From Cellulomonas xylanilytica (GTDB lineage Bacteria; Actinomycetota; Actinomycetes; Actinomycetales; Cellulomonadaceae), in assembly GCF_007989805.1 (NCBI RefSeq), contig NZ_BJUB01000007.1:124001-188000 (forward strand): 64,000 bases of DNA, read 5' to 3'. A program made the position numbers and the translations under genes. Within the stretch, counting starts at the first letter, position 1. Every line of letters starts with the position of its first letter. Positions 51,160-59,832 of the stretch are shown here, piece after piece. The notes below the pieces were generated by a model. The model searched no databases. It was not told the DNA's origin and saw only the letters and a list, made by a program, of their open reading frames with translations.

Positions 51160-54100
51160 CTAGTTGCGGTTGATGGTGAACGTGGACGTCGTGTTCCTGA
51201 TGTCCTGCGCGTTGCCGCTCATCCGCAGGTTGGTGAAGGTCACGGAGCCGACTGCCGGCCCCTGACCCTGCTCCGGCATCTCGTTGGCCCAGATGCCGAA
51301 CCCGGACTTGGCGTCCCAGGCGTCCCCGCTCTTGCGTGCCCCCGTGATCGACACGTTGGTGAACGTCGTGTCGGTGATCGGGTTCTGCGGCGAGGTGGGG
51401 CCGGTGTAGTTGGTCTGGAACATGATTCCCGAGTACGTGGGGTCGACGATGTCCACGTCGCTGACCCGGATGCCCTGGAACTTCTTGGACGCGGAGAACA
51501 CCCAGATGGCGGGGAACGTCTGGTTGCCCCAGAAGTGGCCGCCGGCCCGCACGATCGAGATGTTCTGGAAGCTCGTCGGCGCCGCGGAGCCGAACTCGTC
51601 CATCGGGTACCCGAAGTCGAGCGAGCTGATCGTGATGCCGGAGTACACGAGCGTGTCCGCGATGTAGATGTTCCGGAACACGTTCCCGTACCCGCCGTAG
51701 ACCGCCAGCCCGGCCGCGCGCCACGTGACCAGCGACGTCAGGTTCTCGTAGACGTTGCCGGTCTGGCCCGTGCCGCCCGCGTCGGTGGCCGCGAACAGGG
51801 CGAACGAGTCGTCACCCGTGCCGCGCGCCTCGATGTTGGCCACCCGGTTGTTGGCGCTGCCGTTGGTCATGTTGATGCCGTCGGCGAACGTGTTCCGGAT
51901 GCGCGAGTTGGTGATCGTCGAGCTGTCCATGTTGGAGGCCCAGAACATGCAGATCATGTGCTCGACCCAGAGGTTGTCGACCGTCATGTTGGCGACGTTG
52001 GTGAAGTCCAGCACCTTGCCGGGGCCGTCGATCCGCGAGGTGTAGTTGCCGAAGTAGGCGAACCCGCGGAACTTCGACCCGTTCGACGACGCCTCCGCGC
52101 GGAACCCGACGTCGGTGTTCTCCTGGCCGGCCGGCGCGAAGAACCGGGTGAACCACGGACCGGCACCGACGATGTCGACCGCCTTGCCGTACACCTGGAA
52201 CTTGTTCGACGTGGAGTAGTCGCCCGCCGGCAGGTAGACGCCCTTGATGGCACCCGTGGTGTCCATGCGCGCCCGGTCGAGCGCGTTCTGCACGTCCTGG
52301 TGCGTGAAGCCCGTCGGCTGCACGTACTGCGCGGGGTTCGGGTTCGGGTCGGCCGTGGCCAGCTCGGTGTTGATGAAGTCGATCGTCACCGGCTGCGGGT
52401 TGCTGGCGGTGCGCTGCAGGCGGATCGTCGCGCCGGCCGGGACCGTCGTGCCCAGCAGCATGCTCGCCTCGTCGTAGATGTGCCGCGGTCCTCCGGAGCC
52501 GGGCTGGTTGTTCGGGTTGGTCTCGTTGCCGTACAGCCACGCGAACCGCGACGTCAGGTCGAGCCGCTTGAGGTAGGTGCCGTTGACGAAGACGTCGATG
52601 CTGCCGCTCGCCCCGGTGCCGGCCGCGTTGTCCGGGATGGAGAAGCGGGTGACCAGCGTGTTCGTCGGGTTCTTCGTCGTCCACTCCACGTAGGAGCCCG
52701 TGGCGTTCAACGTGGCGGCGCGGCGTCCGGAGGCCTCGCCGGCGAGGTCGCCGACGGTCCGGTTGGGCCCGACCAGCACGGCACCGCCGCCCGTGCGGCC
52801 GTCCTCCGCCTCGTACATGTCGAACGGCAGGCGAGCGCCGCGGCCGACGAAGATCCCGCCGGTCACCACGTTGTTGGCCTGCTTGCCGGGCACCTCGGTG
52901 GAGTCGGGGGCCACCGCGCTGGAGACCGTGAACGTGCCGTTGCCGGCGGTCCAGGTGCCGAGGTTCACCGATCCGCTGGTGGCGCCGGCGGCGACCACGC
53001 CGCTGATCGACCCGGTGAGCGTCTTGACCACGCTGCCCGTCGTCGAGTCCTTGATCGTGACGGTCAGGCCGTGCGCGGCCGTCGAGGTCGCGATGTTGCC
53101 GTTGTTGGCGATCGCACCCGTGAACGTGACCACCGCGCCCGCCGCCGGGTTGCTCGGGCTCCAGCTGACTACAGGAACCAGGTCGGAGCTGGGCACGGGT
53201 GACACGACCAGCTTGGCCGGGTTGCTGTACGCGTTGTTCGACTCGTTCTGCTCGACCACCGTGTTGGCCGGGTCGGCGGTGGCGCCGATCGTGTACGAGC
53301 CCGCGGCCCGGGCCCCGATGCTCGCCGTGACCGTCGCGGTGGCGCCGGCGGCGATCGCGCCGACCGACGCGGTGGCGGCGTTCTGGCCGTCGACCTGGAA
53401 CGCGACGCTCGTCGCTGCCGACGCCGACGTGCCGACGTTTTTCACGGTCGCGCTGAGCGTGACGGGCGTGGACTCCGTGGCGTTCGCCGGCCCGGTCACC
53501 CCGGTGACCGTGAGGTCGGGGTTGGGGGCGGCCGCACCGAAGACCTGCAGCTCGGCCACCTGGCCGTTGCCGGCGCCGGTGTTGCCGGTGAAGACGAGAC
53601 GCACGTCGGACGCGGTGCCGCTCACGGCCACGGTGACGGTGTTGCCGGTGGACGGGCTGAACGCCCGGCCGGCCGACGACGCCAGCGTGGTGAACGCGCC
53701 CGTCCCGGTGCGGCCCTGCACCTCGAACGTCTGCGTGCGGTTGCCCCACGCGCCGTCTGGGTTGAGCCGGACCGTGACGGCCGACAGCTGGCTGGCCGAT
53801 GCGAGCGTCACCGTGAGGGTGCTCGGGTACTGGCCGCCGGCGCCCTCCCAGTAGGTCCCGAGGTTGCCGTCGACCGCGTTGCCTGCGGCGTAGCTCCACT
53901 CGGTCGACGACGCGGCGATGGGCCGGCTCAGGGCGAGGTTCTGGCCGGTGACCGGGGGAGTCGTCGTGGTCGGCGTCGGGTTCGGGGTCGCGGAGCCGTG
54001 CACCTCGAGCTCGGAGATCTGCCCCGCGGGCCAGCCGGTGTTGCCGGTGATGCTCAGCCGGACGTAGCGCACGGACGTGTCCGTGACGTCGACGTTCACG

Positions 54101-54504
54101 GTGTTGGCCTGGCCCGGGTCGAACGTGTACCCCGCCTGGTTCTTCAGCGTGCTGAACGTCGAGCCGTTGGTGGAGCCCTGCACGGTGATGGTCTGCGTCC
54201 GGGCGCCCCAGGCGCCCGTCGGCAGCTTGAGGGTCAGGTCGGTGACGGTGGCGGCGGTGCCCAGGTCCACCTGCACCCACTGCGGGAACTGGTTGTTGGT
54301 CGACTCCCAGTACGTGGCCTGGTTGCCGTCCGTGACGTTGCCCGCACCGTAGACGTCCGACGTGCTGCTGGCGGTGGCGGGCTTGCCGGCGGCGAGGTTG
54401 GGCTCGGCGGCCTGAGCCCCCTGCGCGACGAGCGCGAGGCCGAGCGGTGCGACGAGCGCGGCTGTGACGGCGCCCGCGACGGCGAGCCTGACGTTCCTTC
54501 TCAT
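51160..54504 (-). CDS. secreted multidomain beta-helix glycoside hydrolase (GH87 alpha-1,3-glucanase/mycodextranase-like)
   Basis: 1114 residues. Sec signal peptide 1-33 (cleavage near AQAAEP), two discoidin (F5/8 C) domains at about 36-171 and 187-325 joined by a PTPTTTTPP linker, two CARDB-like domains (about 332-547), a CBM35-like MYEAEDG module (about 560-720) and a C-terminal right-handed beta-helix. The helix bears FADGINMTNGS and GTGDDSFALF, with acidic residues expected of GH87. It probably binds and cleaves a fungal or bacterial alpha-1,3-glucan outside the cell. Family assignment is by recalled similarity. Confidence 0.82.
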   Translation of the reverse strand: MRRNVRLAVAGAVTAALVAPLGLALVAQGAQAAEPNLAAGKPATASSTSDVYGAGNVTDGNQATYWESTNNQFPQWVQVDLGTAATVTDLTLKLPTGAWGARTQTITVQGSTNGSTFSTLKNQAGYTFDPGQANTVNVDVTDTSVRYVRLSITGNTGWPAGQISELEVHGSATPNPTPTTTTPPVTGQNLALSRPIAASSTEWSYAAGNAVDGNLGTYWEGAGGQYPSTLTVTLASASQLSAVTVRLNPDGAWGNRTQTFEVQGRTGTGAFTTLASSAGRAFSPSTGNTVTVAVSGTASDVRLVFTGNTGAGNGQVAELQVFGAAAPNPDLTVTGVTGPANATESTPVTLSATVKNVGTSASAATSVAFQVDGQNAATASVGAIAAGATATVTASIGARAAGSYTIGATADPANTVVEQNESNNAYSNPAKLVVSPVPSSDLVPVVSWSPSNPAAGAVVTFTGAIANNGNIATSTAAHGLTVTIKDSTTGSVVKTLTGSISGVVAAGATSGSVNLGTWTAGNGTFTVSSAVAPDSTEVPGKQANNVVTGGIFVGRGARLPFDMYEAEDGRTGGGAVLVGPNRTVGDLAGEASGRRAATLNATGSYVEWTTKNPTNTLVTRFSIPDNAAGTGASGSIDVFVNGTYLKRLDLTSRFAWLYGNETNPNNQPGSGGPRHIYDEASMLLGTTVPAGATIRLQRTASNPQPVTIDFINTELATADPNPNPAQYVQPTGFTHQDVQNALDRARMDTTGAIKGVYLPAGDYSTSNKFQVYGKAVDIVGAGPWFTRFFAPAGQENTDVGFRAEASSNGSKFRGFAYFGNYTSRIDGPGKVLDFTNVANMTVDNLWVEHMICMFWASNMDSSTITNSRIRNTFADGINMTNGSANNRVANIEARGTGDDSFALFAATDAGGTGQTGNVYENLTSLVTWRAAGLAVYGGYGNVFRNIYIADTLVYSGITISSLDFGYPMDEFGSAAPTSFQNISIVRAGGHFWGNQTFPAIWVFSASKKFQGIRVSDVDIVDPTYSGIMFQTNYTGPTSPQNPITDTTFTNVSITGARKSGDAWDAKSGFGIWANEMPEQGQGPAVGSVTFTNLRMSGNAQDIRNTTSTFTINRN

Positions 54505-54827
54505 GGGTGTCCTCGATCTCCCGCCGGGGCGGGCTCGGCGCCGGGCGGGCTGCTCGGACCGTGGACCCTGCGCCCTGCTCCGGACGCGTGGGACCGGCCC
54601 GCCGGGGGCGTCGGTGCCCCGTCGGCGCGAGCACGGCGGTGAACTGCGGAGCTGTACCGTCCGACAGTTGCGAGCATGAGCACGACTTTGTGCGCTGCAC
54701 CTGTCGAGTTCTTGCGGGTTCGTGACCAGACACTACGAACGGCGACCCGGGGAGTCAAGAGAGGGCGCAAAACGGCCACACCGCGCTGTGACTGCACGCG
54801 CTCCCACAGGGCAGGTACCGTCCACCC
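54505..54827. other. long divergent intergenic region (323 bp), no gene seen
   Basis: Separates the secreted glucanase-like gene (minus) from the acyltransferase gene (plus). It holds a well-formed minus-strand promoter (54730-54758), so the glucanase leader would be about 220 nt. Near its right end TACCGT (54816-54821) stands 6 nt before GTG 54828. No open frame here looks coding. Confidence 0.6.
54730..54758 (-). promoter_or_regulatory. sigma-70-like promoter for the secreted glucanase-like gene
   Basis: On the minus strand TTGACT (54758-54753), a 17-bp spacer and TAGTGT (54735-54730). Best consensus promoter in the window apart from the TTGACA sites at 28.6 kb. It predicts a roughly 220-nt untranslated leader before ATG 54504. 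Confidence 0.65.
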
Positions 54828-55409
54828 GTGACGCTCCGACGGACCCTCGCCCGCGCCTACTGGCGCCTGAGTCGCTGGACCCTGCAGACGGAGCGGGTGC
54901 CCGTGGACGGCGCGGGGCTGCTCATCGGTGCGCCGCACACGTCGAACTGGGACTTCATCCTCATGCTGGCGATCTCCGGGGAGGCGGACCTGAAGATCCG
55001 GTGGCTCGGCAAGCACCAGCTCTTCGCGGGTCCGGCGGGCCCGCTCATGCGGGCGCTGGGGGGCATCCCGGTGGACCGGCGCGACCCCGCCGGGCTCGTC
55101 GACGAGCTCGTGGCCCGCATCCAGGGCGGTGACCGGTTCTACCTCGTCGTCACGCCCGAGGGCACCCGCAGCGGTTCGGGCTGGAAGTCCGGGTTCTACC
55201 GGATCGCCCGCGCCACCGACCTGACGGTGACGCTCGGCTACGTCGACCGCACCACCATGACCGCCGGTCTCGGCCCGACGATCCGGCTCACCGGCGACGT
55301 CGCGTCCGACATGGACGTCGTGCGCGCGTTCTACGCCGACAAGTCCGGCTTCGAGCCCTCGCGCCGCACCGAGCCGCGGCTCCGCGAGGAACTCCCTTCA
55401 GCGGAATGA
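54828..55409 (+). CDS. 1-acyl-sn-glycerol-3-phosphate acyltransferase-like protein
   Basis: 193 residues. The H(x4)D acyltransferase motif is HTSNWD (His37, Asp42) and the acceptor-binding PEGTRS is near residue 113, with GGIPVDRRDP between. It lacks an N-terminal TM helix, as in the short PlsC-like family. It would acylate a lysophospholipid or another hydroxyl acceptor at the membrane. GTG 54828 lies 6 nt behind TACCGT, so probably leaderless. Confidence 0.88.
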   Translation: MTLRRTLARAYWRLSRWTLQTERVPVDGAGLLIGAPHTSNWDFILMLAISGEADLKIRWLGKHQLFAGPAGPLMRALGGIPVDRRDPAGLVDELVARIQGGDRFYLVVTPEGTRSGSGWKSGFYRIARATDLTVTLGYVDRTTMTAGLGPTIRLTGDVASDMDVVRAFYADKSGFEPSRRTEPRLREELPSAE

Positions 55410-55418
55410 TCCGTTCCG
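55402..55418. promoter_or_regulatory. inverted repeat CGGAA-N7-TTCCG, candidate TetR operator
   Basis: Lies 10 bp upstream of the TAGCGT -10 box of the TetR gene at 55441 and overlaps the end of the acyltransferase gene. Confidence 0.45.
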
Positions 55419-55440
55419 TTCGGGTGCTAGCGTCGTGCCG

Positions 55441-56070
55441 GTGAGCACCCCTCTCAGCGGCCGCAAGGCCCAGGCAGCCCGCAACGACGAGGTGATCCTG
55501 GCCGCCGCGCGGACCGTGTTCATGCGCTCGGCGGACGCGCCGATCGCCGCCGTCGCCCAGGAGGCCGGCGTCGGGGTCAGCGCGCTGTACCGCCGCTACG
55601 CCAGCAAGGAGGACCTCCTGGTCACCCTGTGCACGGACGGGCTGCGCCGGTTCATCGACGTCGCCCAGCGCGCCGCGCTGCTGCCCGACCCGTGGGACGC
55701 GTTCGCGACCTTCGTGGAGGGCGTCATCGAGGAGGACACGCACTCGCTGACCGTCCACCTCGCCGGTACGTTCACCCCGACCCCCGAGCTGCGGGAGCTC
55801 GCGCTGCAGGCCGGCGACCTCGGCGACGCCATCATCGACCGCGCCAGGACGGCCGGCGCCGTGCGCGAGGACCTCGTGGACGAGGACGTCTCGATGATCT
55901 TTGAGCAGGTCACCGCCGTTCGCGTCGACGACCCCGAGCGCACCCGCGTGCTGCGTGCGCGGTACGTCGCCCTGCTGCTCGACGCCGTCCGCCCGGGCGC
56001 CCGGACCGGCACCCTGCCGGGACCCGGCCCCACCGGAGCCGAGCTCGGTGCACGGTGGGTCCCGCGCTGA
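55441..56070 (+). CDS. TetR family transcriptional regulator
   Basis: 209 residues. TetR HTH: VILAAARTVFMRSADAPIAAVAQEAGVGVSALYRRYASKEDLLVTL. The C-terminal ligand domain contains AFATFVEGVIEEDTHSLTVHLAGTF. GTG 55441 lies 7 nt behind TAGCGT (55428-55433), which excludes the earlier in-frame GTG at 55435. A CGGAA-N7-TTCCG inverted repeat (55402-55418) just upstream is a likely autoregulatory operator. Targets unknown, possibly the DinB and SRPBCC genes that follow. Confidence 0.92.
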   Translation: MSTPLSGRKAQAARNDEVILAAARTVFMRSADAPIAAVAQEAGVGVSALYRRYASKEDLLVTLCTDGLRRFIDVAQRAALLPDPWDAFATFVEGVIEEDTHSLTVHLAGTFTPTPELRELALQAGDLGDAIIDRARTAGAVREDLVDEDVSMIFEQVTAVRVDDPERTRVLRARYVALLLDAVRPGARTGTLPGPGPTGAELGARWVPR

Positions 56071-56144
56071 GCGGGCGGCTGTCGGAGGGCGTCGCTACGG
56101 TCGGCACGCAGCAGCACCCGGAGTCGCCTCCCGAGGAGTGACGT

Positions 56145-56735
56145 ATGGACGAGTTCGACTGGTCGATCCTCAGCATCCCGACCCCCCGCGCCGTCGTGCG
56201 CGGTCAGCTGGAGTTCTCCTGGTGGGAGCTCGGTCAGCGGCTCGAGACCGTCACGCAGGACGAGTTCACCTGGGAGCCCGGCCCGGGCGCGCTCAGCGTC
56301 CGCCGGCGCGGGGAGTCCACCGCGCCGCGGGCGTTCGGTGCCGGCGAGTGGGTCGTCGAGTGGCCGGAGGCGGGGGACCACCCCGGCCCCCGCACGATCG
56401 CGTGGCTGGTCGCGCACCTCACCGACGTGCTGTCCGAGCGCCACGACTGGACGTTCGGCGAGCACACCGCCCGACGCGAGACCCTCACCTACTCGGGCGA
56501 GGTCGGACCGGCCGTCGACGGCCTCACGCGCGTGGTCGACCTCTGGCGGGCGGGGATCGCGGGGATGTCCGACGATGACATCTTCACCGTCGGGTTCAGC
56601 CAGGCCACCGAGATCGACCAGCAGTCACCGTTCGCGCACCTCGTGGCGCACGTGAACCGCGAGATCATCCACCACGGGTCCGAGATCTTCACGCTCACGG
56701 ACCTGTACCGCGTCCGAGGAGGCACCGATGTCTGA
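56145..56735 (+). CDS. DinB family protein
   Basis: 196 residues, four-helix-bundle DinB fold: RGQLEFSWWELGQRLETV, then RTIAWLVAHLTDVLSERHDWTFGEH (first His of the metal triad) and SPFAHLVAHVNREIIHHGSEI (remaining His residues). DinB-like proteins are metal-dependent thiol transferases or of unknown function. GAGGAG upstream of ATG 56145. Overlaps the SRPBCC gene by 8 bp. Confidence 0.87.
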   Translation: MDEFDWSILSIPTPRAVVRGQLEFSWWELGQRLETVTQDEFTWEPGPGALSVRRRGESTAPRAFGAGEWVVEWPEAGDHPGPRTIAWLVAHLTDVLSERHDWTFGEHTARRETLTYSGEVGPAVDGLTRVVDLWRAGIAGMSDDDIFTVGFSQATEIDQQSPFAHLVAHVNREIIHHGSEIFTLTDLYRVRGGTDV

Positions 56736-57174
56736 GAACCACGTCGCTCGCGCGACGGTCCGGATCCCCGCGCCCGCCGAGACGGTCTGGGACACCCTCG
56801 TCGACCCCGAGGCCACCTGGATGATGGGTGCGCGCGTGAGCAGCACCTACGTGGTCGGCGTCCCCATCACGTTCCACGGCGAGTGGGAGGGCAAGCCGTT
56901 CGAGGACCACGGCGAGATCCTCGAGGTCGACCGCCCCCGGCGCCTGCACTACACGCACTACTCACCGCTCAGCGGGCAGCCGGACACCCCCGAGAACTAT
57001 CACCACCTGACCTTCACGTTCGAGGAGCACGACGGCTCGACCGAGGTGACGCTCGAGCAGGACGGCAACGGCTCGCCGGAGGAGGCGGAGCACGCGACCG
57101 CCAACTGGGAGCAGGTCCTCGCCGCGCTGCGGGACGCCGTCGCTCCGGATGCGGAAGCGGGCTCCCCGACGTAG
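56728..57174 (+). CDS. SRPBCC (AHSA1-like) domain protein
   Basis: 148 residues. ATVRIPAPAETVWDTLVDPEATWMMGARV opening, FHGEWEGKPFEDHGEILEVDRPRRLHYTHYSPLSG and YHHLTFTFEEHDGSTEVTLEQDGN are the AHSA1/SRPBCC pattern, followed by the terminal helix. Ligand-binding protein, coupled to the DinB gene. Its TAG stop (57172-57174) begins a TAGCGT box serving the CsbD gene. Confidence 0.88.
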   Translation: MSENHVARATVRIPAPAETVWDTLVDPEATWMMGARVSSTYVVGVPITFHGEWEGKPFEDHGEILEVDRPRRLHYTHYSPLSGQPDTPENYHHLTFTFEEHDGSTEVTLEQDGNGSPEEAEHATANWEQVLAALRDAVAPDAEAGSPT

Positions 57175-57211
57175 CGTCGGTGCGTTGCCAACCCGAGAAG
57201 GAGTGATTCTG

Positions 57212-57382
57212 ATGGGTCTCGACGACAAGATCAGCAACGCCGCGGAAGAAGCCAAGGGCAAGGTCAAGGAGACGACCGGCCGGGCGACCGACGACGAGCG
57301 TCTCGAAGCAGAGGGCAAGGGCGACCAGGCCAGCGCGAACATCAAGCAGGCCGGCGAGAACGTCAAGGACGCGTTCAAGTGA
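57212..57382 (+). CDS. CsbD family stress protein
   Basis: 56 residues, hydrophilic and helical: MGLDDKISNAAEEAKGKVKETTGRATDDERLEAEGK then QAGENVKDAFK. This is the CsbD signature, a small sigma-B-type general stress protein of unknown mechanism. GAAGGAG precedes ATG 57212. A TAGCGT box at 57172 suggests its own promoter with a short leader. A 16-bp hairpin terminator follows. Confidence 0.93.
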   Translation: MGLDDKISNAAEEAKGKVKETTGRATDDERLEAEGKGDQASANIKQAGENVKDAFK

Positions 57383-57402
57383 TCTAGAGGTCGCTTCGTA
57401 CC

Positions 57403-57437
57403 GACGAGGGCCCCCACCGACGGTGGGGGCCCTCGTC
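57403..57437. terminator. strong hairpin terminator behind csbD-like gene
   Basis: GACGAGGGCCCCCACC (57403-57418) pairs perfectly with GGTGGGGGCCCTCGTC (57422-57437), 16 bp with a 3-nt loop. Confidence 0.9.
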
Positions 57438-57506
57438 GTCTGCCGACCCTCCTGGTCGGCACATCTCGGAGCAATCCGCGGCCCCGTCGGCGACGAACCC
57501 TTGTCG

Positions 57507-57536
57507 ACCCATCCGATCCGACGGACGACGGACCCC
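57507..57536 (+). promoter_or_regulatory. possible SigK-type promoter ahead of sigK
   Basis: GACCCATCCG (57507-57516) is identical to the decamer at both promoters of the fasciclin/dipZ divergon. The -10 is weaker: GACCCC at a 16-bp spacer. If used, transcription would begin just past ATG 57537, favouring GTG 57624 as the sigma-factor start. Confidence 0.4.
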
Positions 57537-57623
57537 ATGTCGCTGCTGCAGCTGCCGGTGCGCCCCGGTGCGTCCCGCCACGCCGTCGGGCGTGCCGCGG
57601 GTCCGTGGGGCACACTTGCCCGC

Positions 57624-58199
57624 GTGGAGCGAGGACCTGACGAGGGCGGCGCACCCCGCTCCGCCGAGTCCCTGCTCTCGGACGTCGCGCGGGGTGACGA
57701 CTCGGCGTTCGCCGCCCTGTACGACGCCCTCGGCCGCGGTGTCTTCGGCACCTGCCTCGGAGTCCTGCGGGACCCGGACCACGCCGCCGAGGTCGCGCAG
57801 GAGGTCTGGGTCGAGGTCTGGCGCACGGCCGCCCGGTTCGACTCCGTCCGCGGCTCCGCCCGCACCTGGACCCTCACGCTCGCCCACCGTCGGGCCGTCG
57901 ACCGCGTCCGCGCCGTGCAGGCGCAGCGCGACCGGGACCAGCGCGTCCTGGACGGCAGCACCGAGCGGGAGTTCGACGTCGTCGCGGACGAGGTCGAGTC
58001 CGCCCTCGAGCAGGTCCGCGTCCGCGACTGCCTGGGCACCCTGACGCCGACGCAGAAGCAGGCGGTCGTCCTCGCCTACTACGGCGGCCGGACCTACCGT
58101 GAGGTGGCCGACGAGCTCGCCGCACCGCTGCCGACCGTCAAGACGCGGATCCGGGACGGCCTGCTCCGCCTGCGCGACTGCCTGGGGGTGACGTCATGA
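57624..58199 (+). CDS. sigK: ECF RNA polymerase sigma factor SigK
   Basis: About 191 residues. Region 2: SLLSDVARGDDSAFAALYDALGRGVFGTCLGVLRDPDHAAEVAQEVWVEVWRTAARFDSVRGSARTWTLTLAHRRAVDRVR. Region 4: LTPTQKQAVVLAYYGGRTYREVADELAAPLPTVKTRIRDGLLRLRDCL. The sequence and the overlapping downstream rskA identify the SigK/ECF19 group. ATG 57537 is also in frame; GTG 57624 is preferred on length, a CACACT box just ahead and the promoter position. Directs transcription of redox-secreted proteins, see fasciclin and dipZ. Confidence 0.9.
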   Translation: MERGPDEGGAPRSAESLLSDVARGDDSAFAALYDALGRGVFGTCLGVLRDPDHAAEVAQEVWVEVWRTAARFDSVRGSARTWTLTLAHRRAVDRVRAVQAQRDRDQRVLDGSTEREFDVVADEVESALEQVRVRDCLGTLTPTQKQAVVLAYYGGRTYREVADELAAPLPTVKTRIRDGLLRLRDCLGVTS

Positions 58200-59182
58200 C
58201 CACCGAGTCCTCGTCCTTCTCCGGCGACGACGTGCGCTCCCTGCTCGGCGCCTACGCGCTCGACGCCGTCGACGCCGACGAGCGCGCAGCCGTCGAGCAC
58301 CTCGTCGCCACCGACCCGTCCGCCGCCGCCGAGCTCGCGCAGCTCACCGCCGTCGCCGCGACCCTGGGCGACGCCGTCGCCGGCGAACCACCCGCCGCCC
58401 TGCGCGCCTCGGTCCTCTCCGCGATCACCGGCGTCCCGCAGGTCGGCCCCCTCGCCGGCCCGCAGCCGGTCCCCTCTCCCGCGCAGCCCGACACGGCCAC
58501 CCCGCCGGAGTCGACCCCTGACGGCCTGTCCGCCCCTCCCGCGCAGACCGACCCGACCGCCGCGTCGGCGACCCCCGGCGGTCTGTCCGTCACGCCCGCG
58601 ACCACCCCGGCGGAGTCCGCGCCCGACGGTTCTCAGACGTCCGCGACCGGTGCCGTCGCGCCCGACGTCTCGTCGCCGGGTGACCCGGGCGCCACGACCG
58701 GGACCGGCGTGACCAACCTCGCCGACCGTCGCCGACCCTCGCGCACGCGCTGGCTGGCCGTCGCCGCGGCGCTCGTCGTCGGCGCCGCGGTCCCCACCGC
58801 GCTCGCGGTCCAGCAGGCGCAGCGGGCGAACGAGGCGGAGCAGCAACAGCAGGCGCTCGCCGACCTGCTGACCGACCCGTCGGCCGTCGTCGTCCACGGC
58901 GACGTCACCGGCGGCGGCACCGCGACCGCGGTCCTGACCGACGACCGTGCCCTCTTCAGCGCGACCGGCCTGCCGGACCCCGGCGACGACAAGGCGTACC
59001 AGCTGTGGGTCGTCGACACCGACGGCGCCGCGTCCGCCGGCGTCATGGCAGACGACGCCGGCTCGGTCCGCCAGCTGGCCGACGACTTCTCCGCGGGCGA
59101 CGCACTGGCGATCACCGTCGAACCCGCAGGCGGCTCCACCCAGCCGACGACCGACCCCCTCGTCGTCCTCTCGACCACCTGA
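58196..59182 (+). CDS. rskA: anti-sigma-K factor RskA
   Basis: 328 residues. The N-terminal anti-sigma domain (VRSLLGAYALDAVDADERAAVEHLVATDPSAAAELAQL, residues 10-70) is followed by an unusually long Pro/Ala/Thr/Ser-rich linker (about 80-175). One TM helix (about 187-207) and an extracytoplasmic RskA domain (LTDDRALFSATGLPDPGDDKAYQLWVVD... ALAITVEPAGGSTQPT) complete it. It holds SigK at the membrane until intramembrane proteolysis. The linker is longer than in the mycobacterial protein as I remember it. ATG 58196 overlaps the sigK stop. Confidence 0.92.
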   Translation: MTTESSSFSGDDVRSLLGAYALDAVDADERAAVEHLVATDPSAAAELAQLTAVAATLGDAVAGEPPAALRASVLSAITGVPQVGPLAGPQPVPSPAQPDTATPPESTPDGLSAPPAQTDPTAASATPGGLSVTPATTPAESAPDGSQTSATGAVAPDVSSPGDPGATTGTGVTNLADRRRPSRTRWLAVAAALVVGAAVPTALAVQQAQRANEAEQQQQALADLLTDPSAVVVHGDVTGGGTATAVLTDDRALFSATGLPDPGDDKAYQLWVVDTDGAASAGVMADDAGSVRQLADDFSAGDALAITVEPAGGSTQPTTDPLVVLSTT

Positions 59183-59250
59183 CCCGCGCTCGAACAGGCC
59201 CGGACAGGACGGAACCCCCCGCCCTGACCCCTGTGCCGGAGCAGGGTGCC

Positions 59251-59316
59251 GAGATCGTGGATCCGTCGCGAGATCGTGGGTGCGCACCCCCGTTCTCGCG
59301 ACGAACCCACGATCTC
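59251..59316. repeat. hairpin element copy 1 (GAGATCGTGG type)
   Basis: 23-nt arms 59251-59273 and 59294-59316 match at 21 positions; the loop contains the palindrome GGGTGCGCACCC. Second copy at 59833. Confidence 0.85.
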
Positions 59317-59365
59317 GTCGTCAGCCCCATCTGACGGCCGCTCACCGCCCACCCGCCGGCGCGCG

Positions 59366-59524
59366 GCAGTCCGGGCTTCCTGCGCCGTGCCGGTCCCGAT
59401 CCGGTCCGGGGGCGTGCCGCCGCTGCGCCGTGCGATGGCCAGGGTCGACGAAGGTGCGTCGGGGCGCACCCTGCGGGTGGCCGACCCGGGCGGCGCCGCC
59501 AGGTCGTTCCTCCGGGCCGAACTC
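59366..59524. repeat. 159-bp direct repeat, copy A
   Basis: Begins GCAGTCCGGGCT and ends TTCCTCCGGGCCGAACTC. It aligns along its whole length with 59637-59795, by eye about three quarters identical. Confidence 0.65.
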
Positions 59525-59636
59525 GTCTGGTGCAGCGGACGAGCTCGGCCCCGAGGGACGAGCTCGCGGATCGCGCCGCGCGAGACCTCTGTGTCGGTGC
59601 CACCTGACGGGTGCTCGTCGCGCGCGACCGCCGGCA

Positions 59637-59795
59637 GCAGTCCGGGCTCCCGGCACCGTCCCGCCCGACCCGGCCGGCGGGCGTGCCCCCGCCGCGCCGT
59701 GACGAGGCCGGTCGAAGAAGGTGCGGTCTCGTCGGGCACGGGCTTCGGGTTGCCGACCCGGGCGCCGCCGCCGGCTCGTTCCTCCGGGTCAAACT
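59637..59795. repeat. 159-bp direct repeat, copy B
   Basis: Begins GCAGTCCGGGCT and ends TTCCTCCGGGTCAAACTC. Diverged copy of 59366-59524; the spacing between the copies is 112 bp. Confidence 0.65.
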
Positions 59796-59832
59796 CCCTG
59801 GGCGCGACCGGACTCTGCTTCGGCGCGGCGGT

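Noticed and set aside
49205..51724. 839-codon minus-strand frame across the phytochrome gene
   Set aside because: Complement of a gene with clear PAS-GAF-PHY-SpoIIE domains; no recognisable protein features of its own.
51812..54733. 973-codon minus-strand frame overlapping the glucanase-like gene
   Set aside because: Same strand, wrong frame of the real 1114-residue gene; the translation is low-complexity Arg/Gly/His sequence without any domain.
57537..57623. ATG 57537 as start of sigK
   Set aside because: It abuts the proposed SigK-type promoter and adds a segment with no resemblance to sigma region 2. GTG 57624 gives the usual length, although the upstream start is not fully excluded.
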